Shown piece by piece: positions 16,561-23,550 of a stretch of 27,929 nucleotides of DNA. The notes below the pieces were generated by a model, which saw nothing but the letters and a program-made list of their open reading frames with translations, was not told the origin of the DNA and ran no database searches. The DNA is from Paraclostridium ghonii (lineage in GTDB: Bacteria; Bacillota; Clostridia; Peptostreptococcales; Peptostreptococcaceae). The stretch covers positions 1-27,929 of the forward strand of contig NZ_JAKEDR010000027.1 of NCBI RefSeq assembly GCF_023653455.1. Direction: 5' to 3'. Within the stretch, counting starts at the first letter, position 1. Every line of letters begins with the position of its first letter. The position numbers were made by a program, and so were the translations under genes.

Positions 16561-17471
16561 ATATTTATTTTATACTTTTCACTTAAGTTTTGTAGTATCT
16601 TTATTCCCGCAATACTATTGCCTTTTTTATCAAGAGCAGGTCCATATATACCTATTCCCATCTTTTTAGGAACTGATGCTAATATACCTCCTCCAACACC
16701 TGATTTTGCAGGAATTCCAACTTTAATTGCAAATTCCCCAGATGCATCATACATTCCGCACGTTACCATAAAGGTCTTTACTATACGAGATATTCTTTCA
16801 TCTATAACTCTTTCTCCATTTTCTATATCTAACCCGTAAGAGGCTAAGTTAACTCCTATTCTAGCTAAATCCATACAATCAATTTCTATAGAACATTGCT
16901 TAAAATATAAGTCTAAAACTTCATCTACGTCACCCTCTATAAATCCATCATTTTTTAAAAGGTAAGCCATTGCTCTATTTCTATCTCCCGTTGCCTTCTC
17001 AGATTCATATACGTCATAATTTATTTTTAAATTATCATTTTTAGCTAGTTTTTTTAAAAAGTTTAACATTTTCTCTTCTTTTTCTTTAATATCTCTTCCT
17101 TTTATAAGTGAAGTTGTAACTATAGCTCCTGCATTTATCATAGGATTGCAAGGCTTTTTGGAATTATTTGTCTCTAATTTCATTATAGAATTAAAAGGAT
17201 CTCCGCTAGGCTCCATTCCAACTTTAGAAAATACATACTCCCAATCATTTTCGCTAAGTACTAAAGCTAATATTATAGGTTTAGATATACTTTGTATTGT
17301 AAATTTTTTATCATAATTCCCAGCTGTATGAATTCCGTTATTCATATCGATCATACATATACCCAAATCATCTTGTCTTGCTTTTTTAAGTTCAGGTATA
17401 TAAGTTGCTACATGTCCATAATTAGTATATTTTCTGTTATCTTCAAGTATTTGTTCTAATACATTTTCCAT
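16554..17471 (-). CDS. glsA: Glutaminase A
   Basis: About 305 residues of the serine-dependent beta-lactamase-like glutaminase family (YbgJ/YneH type), converting glutamine to glutamate and ammonia. Visible motifs are GHVATYIPEL at the N-terminus, FTIQSISKPI with the catalytic Ser-x-x-Lys (Ser61, Lys64), PCNPMINAGAIVTTSLI, GDRNRAMAYLL, the SIEIDCMDLARIGVNLA helix, and CGMYDASGEFAIKVGIPAKSGVGGGI near the C-terminus. The start is the ATG at 17471, seven bases after GGAGG; a GTG two codons earlier is too close to it. Regulation looks interesting: the promoter -35 overlaps the preceding terminator, and an inverted repeat sits at the transcription start. Confidence 0.95.
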   Translation of the reverse strand: MENVLEQILEDNRKYTNYGHVATYIPELKKARQDDLGICMIDMNNGIHTAGNYDKKFTIQSISKPIILALVLSENDWEYVFSKVGMEPSGDPFNSIMKLETNNSKKPCNPMINAGAIVTTSLIKGRDIKEKEEKMLNFLKKLAKNDNLKINYDVYESEKATGDRNRAMAYLLKNDGFIEGDVDEVLDLYFKQCSIEIDCMDLARIGVNLASYGLDIENGERVIDERISRIVKTFMVTCGMYDASGEFAIKVGIPAKSGVGGGILASVPKKMGIGIYGPALDKKGNSIAGIKILQNLSEKYKINIF

Positions 17472-17491
17472 ACGCACTCCTCCTTATTTAT

Positions 17492-17518
17492 TTAATAACG
17501 TCACAAGATTGTTATTAA
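17492..17518. promoter_or_regulatory. Inverted repeat, candidate operator at the glsA transcription start
   Basis: Perfect arms TTAATAAC (17492-17499) and GTTATTAA (17511-17518), centres about two helical turns apart, separated by 11 bases. The predicted glsA start (near 17513) falls within it. No T-run follows, so it is unlikely to be a terminator. Confidence 0.5.
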
Positions 17519-17519
17519 T

Positions 17520-17549
17520 ATAATACAAAAAATCCTGGGTTTATGTCAA
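17520..17549 (-). promoter_or_regulatory. Probable glsA promoter embedded in the upstream terminator
   Basis: Minus strand TTGACA (17544-17549), 18-base spacer, TATTAT (17520-17525). The -35 lies in the loop of the terminator of the nucleoside kinase gene. Confidence 0.55.
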
Positions 17550-17562
17550 CTTCCCAGGATTT
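17527..17562 (-). terminator. Intrinsic terminator of the nucleoside kinase gene
   Basis: Ten-pair GC-containing stem AAATCCTGGG/CCCAGGATTT (17530-17539, 17553-17562) with a 13-base loop and a T-run on the minus strand (A-run 17527-17532). Confidence 0.85.
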
Positions 17563-17567
17563 AAAGT

Positions 17568-19223
17568 CTAGTCAACGATTCTACTACCTCCAATAAATTC
17601 TCTAATTATAGAAGTAGGAGGTATATCTAGCTCATCATCTAACTCTACAAAATATTGTAAAAACTTTAATATTCTATTAGCCTCTATAAATGCTGCATTA
17701 TCATCTTTTATTTGTTCTAAAAGGGGTTTAGCATATTTTTTTAACACAGCCAGTTCGTATAAGCAAGCTGAATTAAACATTATATCAGCTTCCTCTTGAT
17801 AAGGGAATATATTTTTATCTTCTCCTCTTCTTACTGACCACCAATTTAAAATAGTTTTTTCTGCACTATAACCCCTAAAGTTATAATCTCTAACTATCCT
17901 TCTTATCAGTCTTAAATCAGTAGTTGGTATCCTGTTGTGATTATCTAAATTTATTTGAGTAAGAACACTTATATATATTTTAAATTTATCCTTATCATCT
18001 ATACTTTGTGTTAACATCGGGTTTAATGCATGTATACCTTCTAGAATAATAGGTTGATCTTTTTCTATTTTTAAAGTTTTTCCACTAAATTCTCTTTTCC
18101 CTGTTTTAAAATTAAATTTAGGAAGTTTAATTTCTTCACCTTTTAATAACTTTTCTAAATCTCTGTTAAATAAATCTAAGTCTATAGCATATATAGATTC
18201 AAAATCGTAGTTTCCAAATTCATCTAACGGAGTATCTTCTCTATCAACAAAATAATCATCTAAAGATATTGGAACTGGATGTAAATTATTAACTTTTAGC
18301 TGTATAGATAGTCTATGTGCAAAGCTTGTTTTCCCAGATGAAGATGGAGCTGCTATTAATATAACTCTTTTATTATGTTCTTTTGCCATATCTGCAATTT
18401 GAGATATCTTTTTTTCATGTAAAGCTTCTACTATGCTTATTATCTCTCCATACTTATTATTTATAATGGCTTCATTTAAACTAGCAACCTTATCAATTCC
18501 CATAAGTTCTGACCAAATTTCAGATTCTTTATATATATTAGAAAGTTTTGGTTGTGGTACAAAGTCTTGAGGTTTACTTTTATCATTTTTGCTCGGTCCT
18601 AATATAACAACTCCAGATTGCCATTTCTTTATATCAAATGTTTTAACATAACTTGTAGACGGCAGCATATGCCCATAGAAATGGTTTATATATCCACCGC
18701 ATTTATATAGTTTCACATCTTCATATTCTTTGTATTTTAATAGTTCTGCTTTTGCACTTTTATTATTTTCTTTAAGTATCTTAATTGCATCTAACTTATC
18801 TGTAACAATTTTTTCTATTTTAAAGTCAGAATCTATTATGTTTTTAACTTTTAATTTAATATTATTCATATCTTCTTCTGTAACTTCATTTTTATTATTT
18901 TTAATCTCACAATATAATCCATTTGACAAAGAATGTTCTATTGTAACATCACAACCAGGATAAATTTCTTCGCAAGCTTTTATGAAAATTAGAGATAGTG
19001 TTCTCATGTAAACCCTCATTCCATCTGGCTGAGTTGTATCAATTAACTCTAGATTGCAATCTTCACATAAACTACTGCTTAAATCTTTTAATTTATTTTT
19101 TATTTTTCCTATTGTTACTATACCCTTATATTCATCACTTAAATCCCTTGATATTGTATCTAAAATTACATTTTTAGGATATTCATAATTTTTATCATCA
19201 ATTTTTATATTTATGCTTTCCAT
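17568..19223 (-). CDS. Nucleoside (uridine-type) kinase with TGS-like N-terminus
   Basis: A 551-residue fusion. The N-terminal 60 residues look like a TGS/ubiquitin-like domain. The next 200 resemble the second additional domain of threonyl-tRNA synthetase, with the typical GGYINHFYGHMLPSTSYVKTF stretch. The C-terminal third is a phosphoribulokinase/uridine kinase domain: Walker A APSSSGKTS at 292-300, SLDDYFVDRE, IILEGIHALNP, RLIRRIVRDYNFRG and NWWSVRRGE. This architecture is an established clostridial/Thermotoga nucleoside kinase family, likely phosphorylating uridine or a related nucleoside with ATP. No tRNA aminoacylation motifs are present. AGGAGAG is the ribosome binding site. It is 54 bp downstream of the TIM-barrel gene, with a hairpin between. 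Confidence 0.88.
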   Translation of the reverse strand: MESINIKIDDKNYEYPKNVILDTISRDLSDEYKGIVTIGKIKNKLKDLSSSLCEDCNLELIDTTQPDGMRVYMRTLSLIFIKACEEIYPGCDVTIEHSLSNGLYCEIKNNKNEVTEEDMNNIKLKVKNIIDSDFKIEKIVTDKLDAIKILKENNKSAKAELLKYKEYEDVKLYKCGGYINHFYGHMLPSTSYVKTFDIKKWQSGVVILGPSKNDKSKPQDFVPQPKLSNIYKESEIWSELMGIDKVASLNEAIINNKYGEIISIVEALHEKKISQIADMAKEHNKRVILIAAPSSSGKTSFAHRLSIQLKVNNLHPVPISLDDYFVDREDTPLDEFGNYDFESIYAIDLDLFNRDLEKLLKGEEIKLPKFNFKTGKREFSGKTLKIEKDQPIILEGIHALNPMLTQSIDDKDKFKIYISVLTQINLDNHNRIPTTDLRLIRRIVRDYNFRGYSAEKTILNWWSVRRGEDKNIFPYQEEADIMFNSACLYELAVLKKYAKPLLEQIKDDNAAFIEANRILKFLQYFVELDDELDIPPTSIIREFIGGSRIVD

Positions 19224-19262
19224 AAAATTCTCTCCTATCCTTTAATTTATCTATTTATAAAG

Positions 19263-19295
19263 TTAGAACGATTTATTTTACATAAATCGTTCTAA
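19263..19295 (-). terminator. Hairpin containing the stop codon of the TIM-barrel gene
   Basis: Perfect 14-bp stem TTAGAACGATTTAT/ATAAATCGTTCTAA (19263-19276, 19282-19295) with loop TTTAC. The stop codon spans the loop edge. The following T-content on the minus strand is weak (CTTTATAAATAG), so it may attenuate rather than fully stop transcription into the kinase gene. Confidence 0.65.
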
Positions 19296-20021
19296 TACTT
19301 TTATAGATTCATCTATATCTTCATATTTAATTTCCAAAACTGCATATTGAATATTCATAGACATTAAATTTTTTAAGCTTCCTAAATTCAAAATTCCTTT
19401 TCCAATTCCAATATGCAAATCTTTATTTCCATCATTGTCACTTAAATGAATTAAATTTACTTTATCTTTTAATATATCAATAAAATTATCTTTATTTATT
19501 AAATCATGTCCTGTGTCATAACAAAATCCAATATTATCTATATATTTAAATATATATTCAAATTCACTTGCTGTTGTTCCTATATTACTTATATCCCCAC
19601 CGTGTGTATATGTATTTTCTATAAATATATTTGACTTACCTACATTTATTGATTGTAGAAAATTTATAGAGTTATTTAGATACTTTATTTTATCTTTATC
19701 ATATCTAGGTTTTATTACATAACCTAAATGCATATTAAAATATTTTATATCTAATACATTAAGTTTATTATTTATTTCATATATAAACTTTATCCATGAA
19801 CTTCTTACGTATTCTACATTTTCACAAGTGTTTAACTCCATAGGTAAGTGTATGCCTACACTTATATCATTTTCTTTAAATTCATTTTTATAGTTTAAAA
19901 TTTGTTCACATTCGTATAGATTGTCAATTCCTATCTCTATATGATTTATTTGTTTAAATGTTTTACATATATAAATAGCGCTTTCTATCTCATGAACTAA
20001 AGCAGGTATTCCTAATTTCAT
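19278..20021 (-). CDS. Sugar-phosphate isomerase/AP-endonuclease-like TIM-barrel protein
   Basis: A 247-residue cytoplasmic protein of the xylose-isomerase-like TIM-barrel superfamily (AP_endonuc_2). Candidate metal-site residues occur on the expected strands: GIHLPMEL, NMHLGYV, IFIENTYTHG, GFCYDTGHDL and IHLSDNDGNKDLHIGIGKG, ending in AVLEIKYED. It is not a second Nfo: the HPGSH and [10 protein letters not shown] signatures are replaced. The substrate cannot be predicted. AGGAG precedes the ATG by six bases, and the gene begins 9 bp after lepB stops, so it is the last gene of the prsW-lepB cluster. The codons for its last residues are part of the terminator stem. Confidence 0.8.
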   Translation of the reverse strand: MKLGIPALVHEIESAIYICKTFKQINHIEIGIDNLYECEQILNYKNEFKENDISVGIHLPMELNTCENVEYVRSSWIKFIYEINNKLNVLDIKYFNMHLGYVIKPRYDKDKIKYLNNSINFLQSINVGKSNIFIENTYTHGGDISNIGTTASEFEYIFKYIDNIGFCYDTGHDLINKDNFIDILKDKVNLIHLSDNDGNKDLHIGIGKGILNLGSLKNLMSMNIQYAVLEIKYEDIDESIKVLERFM

Positions 20022-20030
20022 TTTTCACTC

Positions 20031-20573
20031 CTATGAAACTTTTCCTATTTTATTAAAAGGCAATAATCTTATCATGACCTTACCCATGATATCACTTTCT
20101 TTTACTATTCCAACCTCACGATCTCTACTGTCCATACTGTTTCCTCTATTATCCCCCATTGCAAATATATACCCTTTAGGAATGGTCATGTTTATTTCTC
20201 CTTCAGTTGCTTGTCCATGTATATAAGGTTCATTTTGAAGTTTTCCATTTATATAAACTTGCCCATTAGTAATCTTTATGTGGTCTCCCGGAACAGCTAT
20301 AACTCTTTTTACTAAATCTTTTTCTTTTCCATTAGGTTGCACTAAATTTGATTTAAAAACTATAATATCTCCTCTTTGAGGTTCTTTATGGTTATATGTA
20401 ACCCGATTTATTATTAAATAGTCCTTTTCCTCAAGTGTAGGATACATTGATGACCCTTGTACCAATGTAGGCCTAACAAAGTGAGTTATCACAAGTGCTA
20501 TAACTAGTGAGGTAACTATAATTTTTATCCATTCTATTATTTCCTTTTTAATATTTGTGCTCAAATTCACCAT
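20031..20573 (-). CDS. lepB: Signal peptidase I
   Basis: A 180-residue type I signal peptidase, the size typical of Gram-positive single-span enzymes. One N-terminal membrane segment (IIVTSLVIALVITHFV) precedes the catalytic domain: QGSSMYPTL with Ser42, RGDIIVFK, LVKRVIAVPGD with the general base Lys89, and MGDNRGNSMDSR. It cleaves exported preproteins at the outer face of the membrane. The first 26 bases overlap the upstream HEPN-domain gene, and the ribosome binding site GGAGG is contained in that gene's last codons. The ATG at 20573 is only two bases from GGAGG; the GTG at 20570 is an alternative start. Translational coupling is likely. Confidence 0.95.
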   Translation of the reverse strand: MVNLSTNIKKEIIEWIKIIVTSLVIALVITHFVRPTLVQGSSMYPTLEEKDYLIINRVTYNHKEPQRGDIIVFKSNLVQPNGKEKDLVKRVIAVPGDHIKITNGQVYINGKLQNEPYIHGQATEGEINMTIPKGYIFAMGDNRGNSMDSRDREVGIVKESDIMGKVMIRLLPFNKIGKVS

Positions 20574-21378
20574 CTCCTCCGTGTTCTACATACTTAGATA
20601 AAAGTTCTATGACTATATCATTTACATGCTCATACTTTTTAGTATTTATTCCCAAATCCAAAAGTTCACAAGCTTTTATTAAGTCATATACAACCTCCAT
20701 AGGACTTCCATATATCTTTTCAATATCTTCCTTACTTACACCTCTAAATCCATGTCCTACTGGGCTTTCATTTCTAAGTCTTATTAAATTTTCAAGTTTT
20801 TCACTATTTAGTATTTCAAGAACTCTATCCATTCTTTTCGTTTGTTTAAGGTATCTGTTTATATACTGAGTTACACCATGTATAAGATTACCGTTATATA
20901 TATTATACTTCTTTTTAAGAGTATATAGTATATTTTTCTTAGACACCATATTTCCATGCATTGACACAGTATATCTTTTGCCTTCCTTAGTATTAACAAA
21001 TATATATTTGAACAAAGCTTCTTTTAATCTATATAGTCTTCCTAAAAAATCTATATATTCTTCATTTACTATCTGAATTTTTATATTTTCTATTAGTTCA
21101 GATAATATATCTTCCGGTTCCCCTTTATTTAAATTTTCTAAATTAGTTATAAGATTTTTTATTTCTTTCCTTTCTAACATCTGATCGCTTAAATTTTTTG
21201 TAAGCTTAAGTGCAGTTTTAAAATCAAAATTAGTAGCATATTTACATGACTTTAATAAATAATATAAATCACCACTTTCTATTCCGCTTTCAATTAATAT
21301 ATCTAAAACGCCATCATAATCATATCTTTGTAAAAATTTAGATATAACTAATTCCTGGCTTTTATTTATATAACTCAT
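20548..21378 (-). CDS. Standalone HEPN-domain protein related to Csm6/Cas02710 effectors
   Basis: A 276-residue, largely alpha-helical soluble protein. Two segments recall the C-terminal HEPN half of the CRISPR Cas02710/Csm6 group. The helix IVNEEYIDFLGRLYRLKEAL (103-122) parallels the 'gRYddAvaRLYRaiE' element, and LRNESPVGHGFRGVS (201-215) parallels the 'LRNkSilAHGf' active-site loop. The HEPN catalytic motif R-N-x5-H is intact as Arg202, Asn203 and His209, so ribonuclease activity is plausible. The N-terminal 60 residues are helical, with no Rossmann-like CARF ligand sensor. No cas genes or CRISPR array are in the window. It is 10 bp downstream of prsW and overlaps lepB by 26 bases. Family assignment is from motif memory; function is inferred. 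Confidence 0.65.
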   Translation of the reverse strand: MSYINKSQELVISKFLQRYDYDGVLDILIESGIESGDLYYLLKSCKYATNFDFKTALKLTKNLSDQMLERKEIKNLITNLENLNKGEPEDILSELIENIKIQIVNEEYIDFLGRLYRLKEALFKYIFVNTKEGKRYTVSMHGNMVSKKNILYTLKKKYNIYNGNLIHGVTQYINRYLKQTKRMDRVLEILNSEKLENLIRLRNESPVGHGFRGVSKEDIEKIYGSPMEVVYDLIKACELLDLGINTKKYEHVNDIVIELLSKYVEHGGDGEFEHKY

Positions 21379-21388
21379 ACAATCACTC

Positions 21389-22114
21389 CTATTTTTTGTT
21401 TTTGTTTTTCTTTCTTTTCAATCTGAAAAAACGTCTTCTTGCATAATCTGTATATTCATCCAACTTATCTAAACTTATCTTCCATAAATAAACTAAATAT
21501 ACAATAAATACTATAGAAGCCCATGTAGTTTTTATCATAGCTAAAATATCAAATAATCCATGTAAAATTATAGGTATTAAAATAAGTTTTACTAAAAACA
21601 TTCTTCTGCTTTTTAATTCATCTAAATTAAATTTATACATAGATAGATAATATCCCATATTTATCGCAAATAATACATGTGCAGGTATAGATATAACAGC
21701 TCTAGCTAGTCCAATTTGAAATACATTTAAATAATTACCATTAAAAATATAAATAATATTTTCTATTGTAGCAAACCCAAGAGTTATACATATGCTATAA
21801 ACTATTCCATCTAATTTTTCTGTATAATATCTACTTTTTAAAGTATATGAAATTAAAACCATAGCCTTTAAAACTTCTTCTGTTGTTGCTGCAACTATAA
21901 ATGAAGTATAAATTAAATTTAAATATGAATTATTAATGTTAACTCTAAGTAATATATCTTCTATAGCTATTGCAGGAATGCTTATTAAAGTTCCTATAAA
22001 AAATAACCTTATAAGCACTTTTATAGGCTCTCTATCATATTTATCTTTTATATATATCCACATTAAAAGCGCTAAAGTCGGCGCTAAAGATATTATTAAT
22101 AAGTTTAATTTCAT
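21389..22114 (-). CDS. prsW: PrsW family intramembrane metalloprotease
   Basis: A 241-residue protein with about seven to eight predicted membrane segments and a basic cytoplasmic tail (RRRFFRLKRKKNKNKK). PrsW signatures are complete: KDKYDREP after the first helix, TTEEVLKAM with Glu79-Glu80-x-x-Lys83, GFATIENI with Glu118, PAHVLFA with His146 and HGLFD with His185 and Asp189. In Bacillus and Clostridioides, PrsW makes a site-1 cut in anti-sigma factors; no anti-sigma/ECF pair is seen here. It is the first gene of the prsW-HEPN-lepB-TIM cluster, with a promoter at 22147-22174. Confidence 0.92.
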   Translation of the reverse strand: MKLNLLIISLAPTLALLMWIYIKDKYDREPIKVLIRLFFIGTLISIPAIAIEDILLRVNINNSYLNLIYTSFIVAATTEEVLKAMVLISYTLKSRYYTEKLDGIVYSICITLGFATIENIIYIFNGNYLNVFQIGLARAVISIPAHVLFAINMGYYLSMYKFNLDELKSRRMFLVKLILIPIILHGLFDILAMIKTTWASIVFIVYLVYLWKISLDKLDEYTDYARRRFFRLKRKKNKNKK

Positions 22115-22146
22115 TTTTACGTTACCTTTCTTGTTTAATCATTCAT

Positions 22147-22174
22147 ATTATATTATTTCCAAATATCTTAACAA
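22147..22174 (-). promoter_or_regulatory. Sigma-A-type promoter for the prsW-lepB cluster
   Basis: Minus strand TTGTTA (22169-22174), 16-base spacer, TATAAT (22147-22152). Start predicted near 22140, 26 bases before the prsW ATG. Confidence 0.55.
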
Positions 22175-22197
22175 AATAATACTTTTATTCATACTAT
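22171..22197 (+). promoter_or_regulatory. Candidate mother-cell (SigK/SigE-like) promoter
   Basis: Plus strand AC (22171-22172), 17 bases, CATACTATG (22190-22198). This resembles the SigK pattern AC-N17-CATA-N3-TA with one mismatch; the -10 also resembles SigE. It is about 40 bases before the start of the SpoIID-like gene and overlaps the -35 of the prsW promoter. Confidence 0.35.
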
Positions 22198-22236
22198 GTA
22201 TAGATACGTTGATTTTATAAAGAAAGGAGTTTTTTT

Positions 22237-23508
22237 ATGCAAGATGGATTCTTAACTGTTAGCGTTATAGACAGCACTACTAACTTTCCAGTTTCAAACG
22301 CAAATGTAAATGTATACTCCATAGGAAGTGACAATAAAGCATCTCAAGTAATTTATCAAAACTTAAAAACTGATATTTCAGGTCAGGTTGTAGGTCTCAA
22401 TCTAGAAGCTCCCGATGTAATATACTCTCTACAGCCAAGTGACGTCAGACCTTATAGCCAGTATATAGTTGAAGTTACAAAAGATGGATATGACCCTATA
22501 ATAATAAATGGAACTCAAGTGTTAGCTACCGTAATAGCTCAGCAAGGAATTCAAATGGTTCCACGTCAAAGAAGTAAATGTCTATATACTAGACAAAATG
22601 AAATAATCGTAGATATAGGACCTCATACATTATGGGGTAACTATCCTCCTAAAATACCTGAAAGCGATTTAAAACCCATACCACCACCAACAGGATTTGT
22701 TGTTTTAGATAACCCAGTCGTTCCTGAGTTTGTAGTTGTACATGATGGTTTACCTGAAAATAAAAATGCTACCAACTATTGGGTATATTTTAAAGATTAT
22801 ATAAAAAATGTCGCTTCATCAGAAATTTATTCTACATGGCCAAAAGAAACTATTATAGCAAATGTAATAGCAATAGTATCATTTACATTAAATAGGGTAT
22901 TTACCGAATGGTATAGAAGTAAAGGCTACTCTTTCACAATTACATCAACTACAGCTTATGATCATAAATATATTCATGAAAGAAATGTATTTGATACCAT
23001 AAGCATAGCTGTAGATGAGGTTTTTAATACTTTTATAAAAAGACCTCCTACTGCTAGACAGCCTTTGTTGGCACAATATTGTGATGGTTCTAAAACTCAA
23101 TGTCCTGGCCAAATGACACAATGGGGAAGTAAAAATTTAGGAGATCAAGGATTTAGTTATGAAGAAATATTAAGAAATTTTTATGGAGAAAGTATAGTTC
23201 TTGAAAAAGCACCTATAGTCAGTGGTGTTCCTGTATCTTTTCCTGGAGAAGTACTTCAAATTGGATCTACTGGTAAAGATGTTAGAACAGTTCAAAGTCA
23301 ATTAAATGCTATTTCTAAAGGATATCCTGCTATTCCTAAAGTTAAAGAAGATGGTATATTTGGTGAGGATACTGCTAACTCAGTTAAAGTATTTCAAGGT
23401 ATCTTCGGACTTCCTAAAAGTGGAGTTGTAGATTTTAAAACATGGTATGAACTTTCTAGAGTTTATGTTGCCGTTACAGGAATAGCATCATTGAATCCAA
23501 AAATTTAA
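22237..23508 (+). CDS. SpoIID-like peptidoglycan protein with C-terminal peptidoglycan-binding domain
   Basis: A 423-residue protein in three parts. Residues 1-105 resemble a carboxypeptidase-regulatory-like beta domain (VSVIDSTTNFPVSNANVNVY). About 165-330 look like a SpoIID/LytB lytic-transglycosylase domain: NVASSEIYSTWPKETIIANVIA, where Glu196 aligns with the catalytic Glu of SpoIID, then YDHKYIHERN, LLAQYCDGS and GFSYEEILRNFYG. About 345-410 are a PG_binding_1 domain (GSTGKDVRTVQSQLN, DGIFGEDTANSVKVFQ). There is no signal peptide or membrane anchor, so action in the mother cell on cortex or coat, or release by lysis, is more likely than secretion. The start has AAAGGAG upstream. The clostridial architecture is familiar, but the role is inferred. 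Confidence 0.8.
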   Translation: MQDGFLTVSVIDSTTNFPVSNANVNVYSIGSDNKASQVIYQNLKTDISGQVVGLNLEAPDVIYSLQPSDVRPYSQYIVEVTKDGYDPIIINGTQVLATVIAQQGIQMVPRQRSKCLYTRQNEIIVDIGPHTLWGNYPPKIPESDLKPIPPPTGFVVLDNPVVPEFVVVHDGLPENKNATNYWVYFKDYIKNVASSEIYSTWPKETIIANVIAIVSFTLNRVFTEWYRSKGYSFTITSTTAYDHKYIHERNVFDTISIAVDEVFNTFIKRPPTARQPLLAQYCDGSKTQCPGQMTQWGSKNLGDQGFSYEEILRNFYGESIVLEKAPIVSGVPVSFPGEVLQIGSTGKDVRTVQSQLNAISKGYPAIPKVKEDGIFGEDTANSVKVFQGIFGLPKSGVVDFKTWYELSRVYVAVTGIASLNPKI

Positions 23509-23515
23509 TATAAAA

Positions 23516-23550
23516 TTTAAATAGTGTAGTAAATTACTACACTATTTAAA
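23516..23550. terminator. Bidirectional terminator hairpin between convergent genes
   Basis: Near-perfect palindrome with 17-base arms (23516-23532, 23534-23550), core TAGTGTAGTAA/TTACTACACTA. The stop codon (TAG, 23542-23544) of the minus-strand DUF3298 gene lies in the stem. Flanking T-runs are short. Confidence 0.75.

Noticed and set aside
17568..19223. Threonyl-tRNA synthetase
   Set aside because: Only the N-terminal TGS and second-additional-domain-like regions match; class II catalytic motifs are absent and a P-loop kinase domain takes their place.
19278..20021. Second endonuclease IV gene
   Set aside because: The TIM-barrel fold family fits, but the Nfo-specific zinc motifs are missing, and true nfo is at 14996-15835.
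20548..21378. A type III CRISPR system around the HEPN gene
   Set aside because: No direct-repeat array, no cas10/csm/cmr-like ORF and no CARF domain anywhere in the window.
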